Assembly: GCA_018398805.1 (NCBI GenBank)
Contig: JAGFBZ010002033.1
Location: forward strand, 1,945,501-2,009,500
DNA length: 64,000 nt
Direction: 5' to 3'
DNA from: Hirundichthys speculiger
Taxonomy: Eukaryota > Chordata > Actinopteri > Beloniformes > Exocoetidae
Shown piece after piece: positions 51,921-64,000 of this stretch. Below the pieces are notes generated by a model, which searched no databases, was not told where the DNA came from, and saw only the letters and a program-made list of their open reading frames with translations. Both the position numbers and the translations under genes were made by a program. Position 1 is the first letter of the stretch, and every line of letters begins with the position of its first letter.

Positions 51921-54711
51921 TAGAGGAAGACATGGAGGTAGAGAGAAAGAGAAAGCCAGCAAGTCAATACGCTGGTTCATTAGAGCACTGAGTCACAGTG
52001 GTCGCTGCCTCGTTTGTTTGTGTTTGTCCAATACTCTGTCTTAAGCAGAGCCCACCGCCTCTGTCCGCTCAGAGTGGCAAACCTGACAGAAACACACCCC
52101 AGGCCGCCTGGTCATCTGTGATATGGGCTTTTCTGTCCTACTTGGGCATAACAAGCTATGCAAATATTACCAAATCAATACGTCTTAAAAAAGCAGAGAT
52201 CTTTTCTCATTATTCTCACCAGGCAGAAGTTCATAGTTAGGATGTGGCAAGTATGGAAAATGGCATGATATATATTTGCTAGCCCATATGTTATTCAGTA
52301 ATCGTGCTGCATTTGACTTGTTTTCCATGACTGATTTCATGTCAGCAATGTGTAGTGTTTTTGACAGGTTTAACTAAGGTGTTGATGAGACATGCAGTGA
52401 AAAATATTAGTCTAATTATGACTGCACATGTAAAAAGGGCAAGCCAGCGATGTGAAGAAGGATTTAGAGACGTGAAAAGCCAGAGGTGCTCCATTAGGAG
52501 AAAAAATAGGATTCAGCAGTCATTGAAAATATGAGAGTGGATCATCCCAAAAAGACAAAAACAAGAGGGATGAGTGTTCTCTGGCCACCCGGAGTTGAAA
52601 GCAGACCACTGTGTAAGGATATTGAAAAAGAGACAAAGAGCTGGGTTAAGAGCGAGTGATGAAATGACCTGCTCCTCTTTTCAAGGCCTGCTTATTTTGG
52701 TAGAAATGATAATATATCAGTGGGCGTGTGGTGGTCAGGTGACGGCTGCTGGCTCCTAGGGCCCTCATGGTGCACAGTGACCTCTCATTACCGCTGCTTG
52801 AGGGAGCGTGAAACGGAGGATATCGCTCCAAAGGGCAGCTGTGTAGATGCACCTAACCTTTTAAACCATCGGAATACGTCAACCATACAAATAACTCATT
52901 AACCTTATCCATTTAAATGGAAAGCTCCCACTTTTATCCCACACCCCTTCTTCTCTGCAGTATTTGATTTGTTTAATTGGGCAATGCACATGATGCATAT
53001 GGCTGTTGCATTGTGGTCAAGAAAAATGATACAGCCTGGCAGTGGAGATTTGGTCCCCTTTGCCCGCCGCTTAACAAAGCAGGTTCAGGATTTGGGGGAA
53101 GGGGGGAGTGAAATGAAGGAGGTGAGAGCATGTTAGTGTGCGTGTGTGTTGTCTAGGATGTGGCCTCCTGCTCTGTCCAGGGGCAGAGGAGTGCATTGAT
53201 TGGAGGAGCTCAATAGCTTGGGTCTTTTAATCACCTTGCTCAAAGGCTGCTTTGTCCCACAGACTTGGAGAAAATGGTTGCTGATACCTCTCTGCATATG
53301 CACACAGCCACTGACTCCCAACCCCTCACAAGCTCTAATCAATAGACCTGATTACCAACATAGAGACCTTTGCTATCCATTGTCCACAGAAAAACTGGAA
53401 CCCTTTTCCCAAACATTTTGAAGGCTTTTGCCTCATTTAGGTTTTTTTTTTCACTCTGTACAACTTTTGCAGTCCTATAAGGTAAATGCAAGTCACAGCG
53501 GACTGAAAGGAACCGGGATCATTAAGTGAACTTCATGTTGTACTGCCTGGTTGAACATACACTGAATTGTGGCGATGACAGATGGAAACCCGAACGTACA
53601 TCAGGCTCCAAACATAGCGTCTTCGGGGTTTGCCAACCTCAGGTTCCAGCCAAAAGTACTTAAAAGGAAAAAAAAAGGAGTTGATGAGTTCCACATTTCT
53701 CTTCTACATTTTTCCATTGTTTCTAGCACTGTTGTTGGTATGCTACTGTGCTGATTTTTACTTTATTTTATGGTATGTCCCCGTTGGTAAGTTAGCTAGA
53801 AGAGATTGTAGAGGCAGCGACAGCCACATACGATTCCTGAAAATTTCTGACACTGCTTGATATCTGTTGCAGTTGGTCTTTGATTGGAAGATGATTAGAC
53901 CTTTCGCCTTTGTTCCTGTCTCACTGAGCTACGACAGCAGATTTATCTCACAATTATGCATCTTTCGCCCAAAACTCGTACCTGGGAGGCAAAACCAGTG
54001 TTTCAGTTTTGGAGATTTTGTGTTTGTTTCTTTTTACATGTCTCTCTTTATTAAGGTTAGTGGAAAAAAATTGCACAAGAGCTTTATATAGAGAGAAAGT
54101 CAAGATTTCATTTTTGAGCAAGCAGTTGGTGAAAGTTGGTGGAAAAAAAAAAACAAAAAAAAAAACAAAACCAAAAACCAAGGCTGAAGCTGCTAACAGA
54201 GGCAATGCTTGGTCGGCCCACTTCGCCAAAACACTGCTGAGAGGTAACGAGTAACTCCGGATAACTCATTGTTGCCATGGTGAAGAGCCATGTTTCTACG
54301 TAACTGAATGTCATTGTGCTGTGAAAGAACTTTTTATTTCAAGCACAGTTATGGCTAAATGAAGCTGAGGAGCAACTCAATACACTGAGCTCAGAATAGA
54401 AGAAACACTGGTTAAAAACAGAATTACTAACAACTAAGCTGGTGGGCCTTGAGTTCTAACATAGGACACATTAAAGCTTAACAAATCAGCAAACAACTAT
54501 ATGGTGGGTACCTTAGTGTTCTTACCAATCCACTGGCGCATAAGCAAATACCCTCAAACCTCCTGAAAAACATAAGTACAGTTCTTTTGAAGCGAGTAAA
54601 GTTGTAGCTCCTCCTCTACTGAATGATACATATTTTAAGGATGTTTTCAGGCTGTATATTACTTTTTTAAGATAAAAGAGTCAAATACAGTCTTAAATAC
54701 ATACAGTCCTT
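51921..54711. other. non-coding DNA, no feature recognised
   Basis: Open frames here are short and lack family resemblance. An A-rich tract with CAAAAA units lies at about 54142-54180. Confidence 0.4.
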
Positions 54712-54721
54712 TAAGTGCAAG

Positions 54722-55094
54722 GCCATCCATCCATCCATTATCTATACCTGCTTAATCCCACGCAGGGTCACGGGGATCTGCTGGAGCCTATCTCAGCTGT
54801 CTTTGGGTGAAAGACAGGGGTCCACCCTGGACAGGTCGCCAGTCCATCACAGGGCCACATGTAGACAAACAACCACGCACACTCACATTCACTCCTACGG
54901 GCAATTTAAAACCACTAATTAACCTGACATGCATGTCTTTGAACTGTGGGAGGAAGCCGGAGTACCCGGAGGAAACCCACGCAAGGACGAGGAGAAGATG
55001 CAAACTCCACACAGAAGGACCCCTGCTGATGTTCAAACCAGGAACCTTCTTACTGTGAGGCAACAGTGCTAACTACTAAGCCACCGTGCTGCCC
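54722..55094 (+). mobile_element. full copy of the common teleost catccatccatt...gtgctgccc repeat with 10-bp duplication
   Basis: TAAGTGCAAG is present at 54712-54721 and 55095-55104. Between them is a 373-bp unit: CCATCCATCCATCCATTATC, GGGTCACGGGGATCTGCTGG, CTGGACAGGTCGCCAGTCCA, TGTGGGAGGAAGCCGGAGTA, ATGCAAACTCCACACAGAAG and CCACCGTGCTGCCC. It is one of the most frequent dispersed repeats in fish. A 10-bp duplication suggests a target-primed or other insertion of the whole unit. Fragments occur at 6620, 9600, 30955 and 58966. Confidence 0.85.
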
Positions 55095-56248
55095 TAAGTG
55101 CAAGTCACGCAAAAACATCAGGAGGCTAAATAAAAAGTCATGCTTCCAAATGCATTTTTCTTGAATGTTGGAATAAAACTGTATTTTTTTTGGAAATAAA
55201 TGTAAGAAAAAGATATCTGAGCCAAGAAAGAGCAACACAGGGCAGCTCTTTGTACTGTGATGTAAATTCAAGAAAATGATGTCAACAAAAAAAAAAAAAC
55301 AAACCAATGATTTTGAATGTGGATTGAGCGTGAAATATTTTTTTTAAATTTTCCTGCTAGAAGTGATTTTATCTTGACTATAAATATAAAACATCAGTAA
55401 ACCTGGAATGGAAAAATAGTTACTGATAGTCCATAGCCATGTCTTGCTTTTTTAATGTAGTATACAGTACATACTGCATATTGGTCCAGTGGTCACTGTT
55501 AGTATGTTGTAGGCTACTAGAAAAATAACAAAACTATGACTCCAAAGGATGTGACTGGATTCTGCTATAGTTGCTTATTGCATTACTGGATATAGTATAC
55601 AAGCCAGACCGGTCAGTTGCACACTAAAAAAATTCCCAGAAGGCATATTGAAGGTTGTGCAGTTGTTTGTAGTTGATCCTACATCCTAAAATTGAGCAAA
55701 ATAAGTATGCGCTAGCTGTATTAACTGCCCCATGACTGTGATACTAAGCAGACATTTGACGTGTTGGATCAAGAGTTTATTTAAGAATCTGTCTTATGAC
55801 CATTGACTGTAAGCAGACCTGAATCGACCCCCTGTGACGTTACCCATTGGTTTTCTGAAGAATACCTTTAAAGCCTCTTTTCTCCTGCTGCACGGAGAAC
55901 TGGAAGCAGGCTGGGTCACGCCCACCACAGATGGAAATGCATGCATCAGAATTACAAACTGAAAAAGTGCATTCCTCAATGACAATAAAAAACAATGCAC
56001 AGTGCATAATGTACTGATACAAGTTAGACTCTGTGTAAATAAACTGAAAAAAGTGCACTCCATAGTAACAAAGAAATTACGTTTAAAGTATTTTGGCTTG
56101 TGATTCCGTTCAAATGAATACCTTTAATTTAAAGTAAATGAGATTTGGTAGTTTTTTTTTTTTTTAATCTCATAGAAGCTTCAGATGAGAGAGATGATGG
56201 CAAGGAGCGGAGAGGAGAGCGGGGAGGGGAGACTTGTTCCTGGTTTGC

Positions 56249-56289
56249 TCACGCTAGCTCATGTTAGCTCATGTTAGCTCACGTTAGTG
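56249..56289. repeat. short tandem repeat of AGCTCAYGTT
   Basis: Four near-identical copies of GCTCAYG(C)TTA-type units run in a row, ending with GTTAGTGCG. Confidence 0.75.
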
Positions 56290-56794
56290 CGATTTCAAAA
56301 CTCCATTGAAGTGATGGTTATGTTTCAGGTGGCTGATCAGGTTTGACGTATAAAAGCTTGTGCTATTCTTCCCTCCTTCCCTAGGAGCATTTGTCACAAA
56401 TAACCAGCGAAACTATCTTCTTCTGAAACTTTAACAAAGATTCCATACAATCGCCGCCATGTTTTTTTTTTTTTTTTTTAAATCAGCGCACTGTGCGGCA
56501 ATACTGCATTCAAGGTGTAATGTAAATTCCTCCGTTCCCTCGTTTGCTTGTCGTTCTTTCGGCCTTTTCTATTTTTTCTATCTTTTATGTGTAACATGTG
56601 GGAAAATACTGCAAATATCAATTAAAGTCAGCAACTGCCCAAATTATGACCGAGTCAACAAACTGTTTTCTAGCATGAGGGGGTATTCTTGATTTTCCTT
56701 ACTGAGATATCGTTTTTCTGATTATGCCAACGTCACTTGAACATAACAGTCACTGCTGGTCATTCAAGGCTCAGAGGGAGCGAGGCACTGTCGT

Positions 56795-56905
56795 GTTGAC
56801 AAAAATATATATGTTATCGGGGCTATTCGTCGCGATATCGGACTTATCGGAATGACGTCATAATTTCCTGTTATCGGGTCGATAATTATCGTGCACCCCT
56901 AAATG
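56795..56905. mobile_element. possible hAT element terminus ('ttatcg...gtgcacccct')
   Basis: Repeated TTATCGG motifs ending in GATAATTATCGTGCACCCCT resemble the ends of widespread vertebrate hAT-type repeats. No duplicated target was identified. Confidence 0.35.
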
Positions 56906-57062
56906 TAACCTTTCCCTGACCAGATATAGTTAGCCTGTTTGTTTACTTTCATGTACTCTAAAATCCAATATATGTACTCTTTTATTGGAAAAGTACCCCA
57001 GTTTTAATAGTTGAGCACATTTGCAGCAAAAACATTGTCAGTGATCTATGGGCCCCCCCCCC

Positions 57063-57093
<31 letters not shown>

Positions 57094-58965
57094 AAATGAA
57101 TAAAAATAAAAACAATATATATATCTACAATTGAGGTAACATGTTCAGGTAATCTTGATATTATTTTGATGTGATATTTCCCAGCTGTTCTCTGAGTTTA
57201 CACTGTGTGCAGTGAAGTCAAAGTAAAGTAAATATTTCCTTCTCAGTCTTCTCAGTTTTTTCATACCACTCCGGTTTGATTGCATTTGGGGTTCTAGAAG
57301 TAAGTGGTCTTGTCACCCACTTGTATGGAAAACATTGAAAGTTACACATTAAAATTCTAAAAAAAAGGCACTTCTCCCACATGTTTGTCACTCTTCTCTC
57401 CATCTTTTCTCCTTCTTCCTCCCTGAATCTGTCTGCCTGTCTATTGGCTGTTGAATCCCTTTCTACTGTTTAGAAATTCTGTACATTGTGTTACAGGGTT
57501 GCGACTGATAGCCTGCCAATTTCAGCTGTGGCACATCAGAGACTAACCCACCACCACCCCCGGTCCCCCACCCCCTCCAAATGCAGAGAGGCACACATTA
57601 GAGCCATAACAGCGTGCTCCATTTACGTCTCCTCACTGATTCCATACTGCCTGATTAAGTGTTTCACAAGCAAGCTTGTTTTTTCATGTATTATGGAGGA
57701 AGACTACTGATTACACAGTGACCAAAAAAAAGAAAAAAAAAAATAGAAAAAAGCAGCATAGAGGGTCTCTCTGTGTAGAAAAACAGAAACTCCCTCCTGG
57801 CGTGGTTTGTTTTGCAGACGTGGTGCAGCTTCGCAGGCAACAGACAAGAATTATTGTTCTTTCTCATCAGAGATTCTGAGACCATTTATATTTCTTTCTG
57901 CGTTGCCTATCAATAAGCTTCTAAGCTGGGTTTCAAAAACTAATAACATCAGTGACTTTAAAAGGGAAAACAAATATCAAAGAAAGGCGGCGTATTAGCA
58001 GGCAGAGATGGTGTGTGAAAATCAAGATTAGTCGATGGTCTGAAGGGCAGAGTGGTGTTGCTGTGCTGTCCCATGCTCTCATCATTATTACGTTCAAACA
58101 CATACAAACACGTTGCACACACATTCTTTCTTCCACTAACACCCTTCTCTGGATTTTTCTGTCTTCTCTTGTTGGTTTTTTTTTTTTTCATCTCCTCTTG
58201 CTCTCCCATTCCCTCACTCTTTCTCTCTGTGTATCTCTTTTCTTCTCCTTCTGTCCTGTGCCACCCCCCACCTCCCACCACGCCTGCCCCGGTCCTTTGG
58301 TTTTGAAGCCAAGTAAAGGAGTCGCCTTCTGAAGCAACGGGAAAATAATTTGTGGCTCAGAGAACAAAGGGAGATCTTTGCTATGAGAGTAATGGAATGG
58401 ATTTTGTGATGTGGATGAAAACTGTCTTCATTTTTGACTCATTTAAAAGGAAAAAAGAAAAATACAGATAAAATTCTATAATCTAAAGAGGAAAATAGCA
58501 GTGTGAGCTCAGATGGATGAACTACCAGTTTGTCCTTCACCTTAGATTTAAAGGGGGACATATTATTGAACTATATAAACTGTCATGTGCAATCTATTAT
58601 GGTCACATTTTTTGGGAATAAAGCCCTGAAGCTGTTATCAGTGATGTGCCATTGTTTTGACTCTGTTTTGTTACTGTGCAGGAATTAGTAAGACATTTAT
58701 TGTCTTCAGTAAATGTAGTTGGAGAACCAAAGGTGCAATGGATCTGCTTTTTGAATATTTCAAATTGTCATAATTAAATCAGTTAAAGTATATCAGGGAT
58801 CTCAACCAAATGGTATATTTTTTTAGCCTCTTAAAAAAAATCAAAATAACTCATAGCATCCTAGTGTAAGCTGTGTGATGGTTTTTTTTTTAGCAATGCT
58901 TTTTTCCTGGAATTAATCTATGCAAAACTAATGAGCTAAACTTTCCCTATTACTTTTACTTATTA

Positions 58966-59022
58966 GGCAGGAGCTGGTCTGAGATAGACTCTGGACAGGT
59001 CGCCAGTCCATCACAGGAAAAA
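58966..59022 (+). repeat. fragment of the catccatccatt repeat (central part)
   Basis: GGAGCTGGTCTGAGATAGAC and CTCTGGACAGGTCGCCAGTC then CATCACAGG match the centre of the 54722-55094 copy. Both ends are missing. Confidence 0.65.
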
Positions 59023-62000
59023 CATAGAAATGAACCAAACAATCAACGGTGGCCATTGACATATATGACATATATCGCACCTTTTACAGATAATCTGCTT
59101 CCACGTCCTGCAGATTCTGAGCAGCAGTAGGATTCTTTTTGAGGTGCATTTCTGGCCTGATGACTTGTAATTTGGAAGTTTAGCTGTGTTTTTATCAACC
59201 ATCTGGGCACTCAGCATGCTAAATGCTTGGGTGCTAACCGGTGCATGGTACATGGCATGTAATGAGGCATACTGCGGTTTAAGCAGAATGTTTCATCTTC
59301 AGGAAAGGTCTGCTTTAACCATAAGGTCCAGGAGTCAAAGCAAAACGAGTTAATAAAGGATACAACAGTGTTGTTGTTTTATTTTGTTGATGTTGATTTT
59401 ATTTAAGACCTTGTCTTGCAAATGTAAAGTTTTCATCCACATGGTGTATTTTTATATTTTGCAAGATGAATTGTGAGCAAAAAAATTAATCCAAGTCAAA
59501 GCTTTGGTTGGGAATTTCTACTTCTGAACTGCAACGTACCAACGGCAGTCTCAAAAACACAGCTTCATATTTTCATGAATTGCAAATTTAAGGATCCAGT
59601 CCTGTTACCTTAATCTTTGCGGCAGGATATAAAATATAGGGGAACAAATGATTAAGCGTCTGCTAACATAGCCAAGCCGTTAAGACTGTTTGAGCGGAGC
59701 TGAGGGTGAGCAGTTGTCAGTCAGGTGAGCGGCAGAGATAGAAACAGATAAAACAAAGGTTTGGGGTTATATCTAACACATTTTAAAAGCAGAATTATTT
59801 TCATGGAAAAAAAAATACCTAAACAGGTGTCATGTTGATGAACAGAGATGAGATTTTAAGCATTTAATGAAGGACTGGAGTTTAAAATAAGCACACAGTA
59901 ATGTTGATGCTTTATCTAAAAGAGTATCTCAAAAATAAATAAATGAAGAATAAAAAAAACAACCAAACTTAATGGGTATAGGACATTAAAATAGCTATAA
60001 ACATGCAGCTGCTGCAGTAGTTCTGAATCACTCCTTCTCTGCCAACACTGGCTTCTTAAAAGAGACAAAGGAACAAACAACCTCAGATTTAGGTATTTTC
60101 TAGAGCCATAGGATTTTTAAGTTATATGATGTAGGTTTTTGAGTAGTATCTTACCTGTATTGTACAGTGGTGACAGCAATCTGTGTTTGGAAAATCAGGG
60201 AGGAATCGTGCCAGGCTAACAGCTACTCACATTGAAGGTTATTGGAGCGACTCTTCAACAACTCAAATCTCATAATTTCTGCTGCTGATCAGCTTTGACA
60301 ATTCCACCCGCTGAATGCCAAAGCCATGGTATAATAACTGTACTTAAATCCTGGGCAAGCAGCAAAACTTTCTTAGCACAGAAACATGAATTGTCCAAGG
60401 ACATGCTTTAAATTATGAAAAGATTTTCTTCTCTGAGCAAAGTTTAACTCAGTTTGAGCAAACAAAAGTCTGTTCTGTGGTTACAAAACAGTAATTTGGT
60501 CTCTGATAAATCTCTTATCACCCTCAACTCTGTCTGCATAGTCACCATGGCACAGCGTGATGAGTGCTCCAAAAAACAGTTGCTAGCAAAGACATCCATC
60601 ATATTCAGAAGCTCTGTCAAACTATCAACAGCACGATATCCAATAGTATAATGTCCAACTGTGTGTCACCCCAAGTTTGTCGCAGGGCAGTTGAATAAAA
60701 AGCTAGCTGGCCTGGGTTAATGTAGGGTGATGGAAGGTGATGAATGACTTCACCACTGACTCTTTTCTCTTTTGGCGCACTTTTAATGCAGTTATGCAGA
60801 GTTTTATGAGACAGCAATTTTCCCCCTTTTTTGATGTAGAATTGACTTTTCTTTGTTCAGGATGAGTTATTCTTTACTTTGAAGTAACAAAAAATTCAAC
60901 TGTAACTTATGCGCTTGCGAAATACAATTTTCTGTGCTGAGAAAGTTCCTTTGCTCGCTCAGTATTTAGGCACAGATATCACGCCAAACAAAACAAAAAT
61001 TTGAGTTCAAGAAAAGTTAATAAAAGCAATGACAACAGCATGCTTTTCAACCAGCCCTACAAGAGCACAGACAAGGAGCATCTGGCGAATCTTTGCAGAA
61101 GTGGCGTTCAGCAGTAAGCTAACCAACATAATAATTTATAAGTACTATAGGTTGATGGTCCTCATTGAGAGTATCTGTTAGCGTAGCGGCCCATCAGAAT
61201 TCCTGCCTTATTCTCCCAACTGAGATTTGCACATTTTTTTATAATGCCACAAAAATCTCCAATCTTTAACACACAAAACTGAATTTTTTTTTTATCAACA
61301 CTAATATTGTATGCACTTCGATTAAAGTGTTGCCAATTACATAAAGATAAAAAATGGCTTCAGAACTATTAATACATGATACTGAATCCATGAATGAGGC
61401 GGTTAATCCATGTTTGGTTTCAGTTTAATCTCTATTGTAGAGTTGGGTGAATTTTTTTGGTGGACAGTTGATATGTAAATGTTGAGCAGGCTGTAAGACA
61501 AGACAATGCAGGAGTGTTCATGTGTAGTTAATACGGGAAAGCAATCCTATCAGTTTGTGGCTAGAGACTTTACAGAGCTGCTGATTGGGAACGAAGTTGA
61601 TCTAACATTTGCAGCACATTATTAGCTGTTTGCTAATGTAGTCAAACTAAAAAGTCACGAGTGTTTGAGCAGAACTGAGGGTGAGCACCTGCAGCAAGGT
61701 GAGAAATGGTGAGAATTTACATATGAATAGGTCTTTTTTTTTTTTTCAAAAACAAGAAAAATGTCATTTCGATGAACAAAGTTTAGTTTTAGAGGTTTAA
61801 TACATTTCAGAGAAACGAGCGATAATACTATTTTCCTGAGCCTTAAAGTGCATTTAATTTAATTTTATTTAATTTAGTTTTATCAACATCTGTTCAAACC
61901 TTCATCATATCACTGGCTTTTCAGAGAGTTATTCTCCAAGCATTTTCAAAGAAATTGACAAATGTTTTGTTGTGCTGTTGGCTGTTTAATAAATTTTTTC

Positions 62001-62869
62001 TTTAGTGTGTAGACAGACTGTGTGCTTTATCATTTACCACAGATTTTGCTTCCTCTGCTCTTATCACTTGTTTCAAGGGCCAATAAAGAGTAAATGCACC
62101 TCCCTAAAAAAGATGCACTGTCATTGAAACTATCTGTTTTATTCTTCAGTCATGAAAGGTTCCTATTGTTGTGATGATTTCACTCAACATTTTATTGCTT
62201 AGAATGAATGGAGCAGCTTGTCCTAAACATACTATTAATGCATTTTTCTAGAAGAAGAAAATAATGCAACAATTTTGTAAAAATAGCCATACAAATGGAA
62301 ACAATAAAAACATACAAATCACATATTTATTAATTTGATTTAAGTGTGTTAATACTACTGCTGCATCTTTAGAATTGATTAAGGCTGCAATACCACAGTG
62401 ATGCTGTCTTTTCTGGACTTTCAATGTGCTCTTAAGTGCTGGTGTTTTATCTCTGATGATATCATTTTTTATTGGAGGTCTGGAGACCAAGCCAATCATG
62501 TCCTCAGATATCCTGAAGAAACATTGAGAGACAGATCTTATATCCTAGCCTTCATCACATCCCTGTCATCATCTTTGAGCACAGGGAGAGAGGATGTGAA
62601 CTAGGTGGAAGCCTGTACATACAGCCATTAATCACACGAGAGCCATAGGTAGTAAACACACTGTGATGGTCATTAGAAAACAATTCTATTACAGAGGTTA
62701 CTGTGTCTAGCGGTTAACCTTCTCCTCTTTGATGTATAGCAGTGTAGGTTTTTTAGAGCAGGAGGAGGAGGGTGAAGCATCCTCACCTAAGCTGGAATAT
62801 CCCCCTTCAGCAGCTTTTGAATCGTTGTGCAATCATCATGCAACCTTTTGTTACCCTCCCCCAGTGCCC

Positions 62870-63045
62870 CTCCTGCCACCTCCCCATCATTCCCTTCCTC
62901 CCCCTTTTTCTCCCTCCCTTCCTCCCTCCCTCCCTCCTGTCATCTTAAACGTGCCCCGCATAAGTGGAGGCAGCTGCTTAAGTGGTGAGAGAGGGAGGAG
63001 AAGGGGAGAGTGGAAGTAGAAGGAGGGAGGTGAGGGCCAAAGAGA
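62870..63045. repeat. polypyrimidine tract followed by polypurine tract
   Basis: A CCTCCCTCCCTCC-rich run (62870-62940) is followed about 50 bases later by a GGAGGGAGG-rich run (62985-63045), so the two halves can partly pair. Confidence 0.6.
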
Positions 63046-64000
63046 CAGAGAGAGTCTGACTCACAGTTAGCTTTGCTTTCCCTCTCTGAATGCTGCAGCA
63101 TCTACTCCTCCAAATGCACTCAAGGTCTCTATCTCCCTCTCTCTATCGCACACAGACAGGCAGTCATGAATGCACAGACACACACATTTTTGCAAGCATG
63201 AATGACATGGATTTAGTATTTTACATTAAGTTTCTGGATTGTTGAAAAATTATTTCGTGCAGCCTTAGTGCCTTATTGACATGAGAGGCTTTATTGTTTT
63301 TTTTTTTGTTGTTGTTTTCCTTTTGTTATGAAATCTTAATGCAGACTCTTATAATTAGGGTGACTGCATTTGATACAGCTAAGAACCTTGTCTCAGTTTT
63401 GCTATTCATGGCCAATGCAGATGCATAGTTATATGACGCAGATGCAGTAAACAGCACACAGCACATGGGTAGATAGGTGACAATTGTCTGTCCATAAAAT
63501 GTCAGATAAAAAATCTCTTGAGCTTAGGGGCAATTTTGTGAGGGTTTGTGACTGTGTCTTTAGTGTTTTTGTGACAGTGGACTTCATAGCTAAAAGCACA
63601 CTCCCCTGCAGTGGAATTACATAGTGATGGTTGATGCCAGCAAAAGCTCAGGGCTTTCATTAGCTGTCATTCAAACAGGAGAGGGTGGATGGAGGCAGCA
63701 AGGCCACCATGGCACAGAGCAGGACAAAAGCTCAGTGCTCGGCTGTAATTGTGAAGAAAAAGCAGAATCTAACAAGGTCAGAGAGGTGTTGTAGTGAAGC
63801 TGATGTACCTTTTCAGTGACCTAAAGTCCTTGAGTTTGATTAGAACTGTACTCCCTCTTCAGAGATGCAGATAATATTCTCACATTTCCCATCAACTGCG
63901 TCATTCATTGGGTCTAAGATTTTAGAGCACAGTAGTTAAAGTCAGAGTAAAGCATATTCAGAGATTTGCATGAAAGCGTGCTATACGTATGTATTGAGCA

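Larger units (their letters stand above)
55105..64000. other. non-coding DNA, probable intron, with repeat fragments
   Basis: No exon was recognised. It contains a 10-bp-unit tandem repeat (56249-56289), a possible hAT fragment (56795-56905), A-rich low complexity (57058-57112), a catccatccatt fragment (58966-59022) and a pyrimidine/purine tract pair (62870-63045). Confidence 0.4.

Noticed and set aside
57958..58332. overlapping open frames on both strands, 126 and 107 codons
   Set aside because: They run through pyrimidine-rich sequence and have no recognisable domain or splice support.

Overview
The window looks like teleost fish nuclear DNA. It is AT-rich, with spliced GT-AG genes, long introns, many simple repeats, and interspersed elements typical of ray-finned fish: hAT, Tc1/mariner, piggyBac-type and pogo-type elements, a CR1/L2/Rex1-like LINE, and the abundant 'catccatccatt...gtgctgccc' repeat. 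No bacterial-style genes, CRISPR arrays or phage were seen. Most ORFs longer than 60 codons are chance or lie in repeats.

Region 1 (about 1-24,070, plus strand) is the 3' two thirds of abcb7, the mitochondrial ABC half-transporter that supports cytosolic Fe-S protein maturation. Nine intact exons with consistent phases run from 7,804 to 20,214. They carry the transmembrane domain, Walker A, Q-loop and the start of the signature motif. A tenth exon starts at 21,444 with the rest of the signature motif but is broken before Walker B. The next expected exon (D-loop to H-loop) is not visible. The terminal exon (23,437-23,655) is intact and ends in the family's Cys-rich tail. The N-terminal exons (targeting peptide and first residues) were not found and presumably lie left of the window. 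The introns are full of transposons, several with intact termini and target-site duplications.

Region 2 (about 24,070-35,500) is intergenic. It holds simple repeats, fragments of fish repeats, a hairpin-bearing repeat and one complete 397-bp hAT-type element with a perfect 8-bp duplication.

Region 3 (about 35,580-36,235) is a CpG-rich, GC-rich block with a CTG tract, ending in a good splice donor. It is best read as the promoter and first, probably untranslated, exon of a second plus-strand gene whose main coding exons lie beyond the window. Two weak candidate exons lie downstream, ending at 38,554 and at 51,818-51,878. The remainder to 64,000 is probably a long first intron. It contains a hAT-like element, a LINE with a long AATTC tail, a pogo-like MITE and a full-length copy of the common fish repeat with a 10-bp duplication.

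No convincingly new biological system was found. The most notable items are the damaged nucleotide-binding-domain exon of an otherwise well-conserved essential gene, and several non-autonomous elements whose ends could be resolved to the base.
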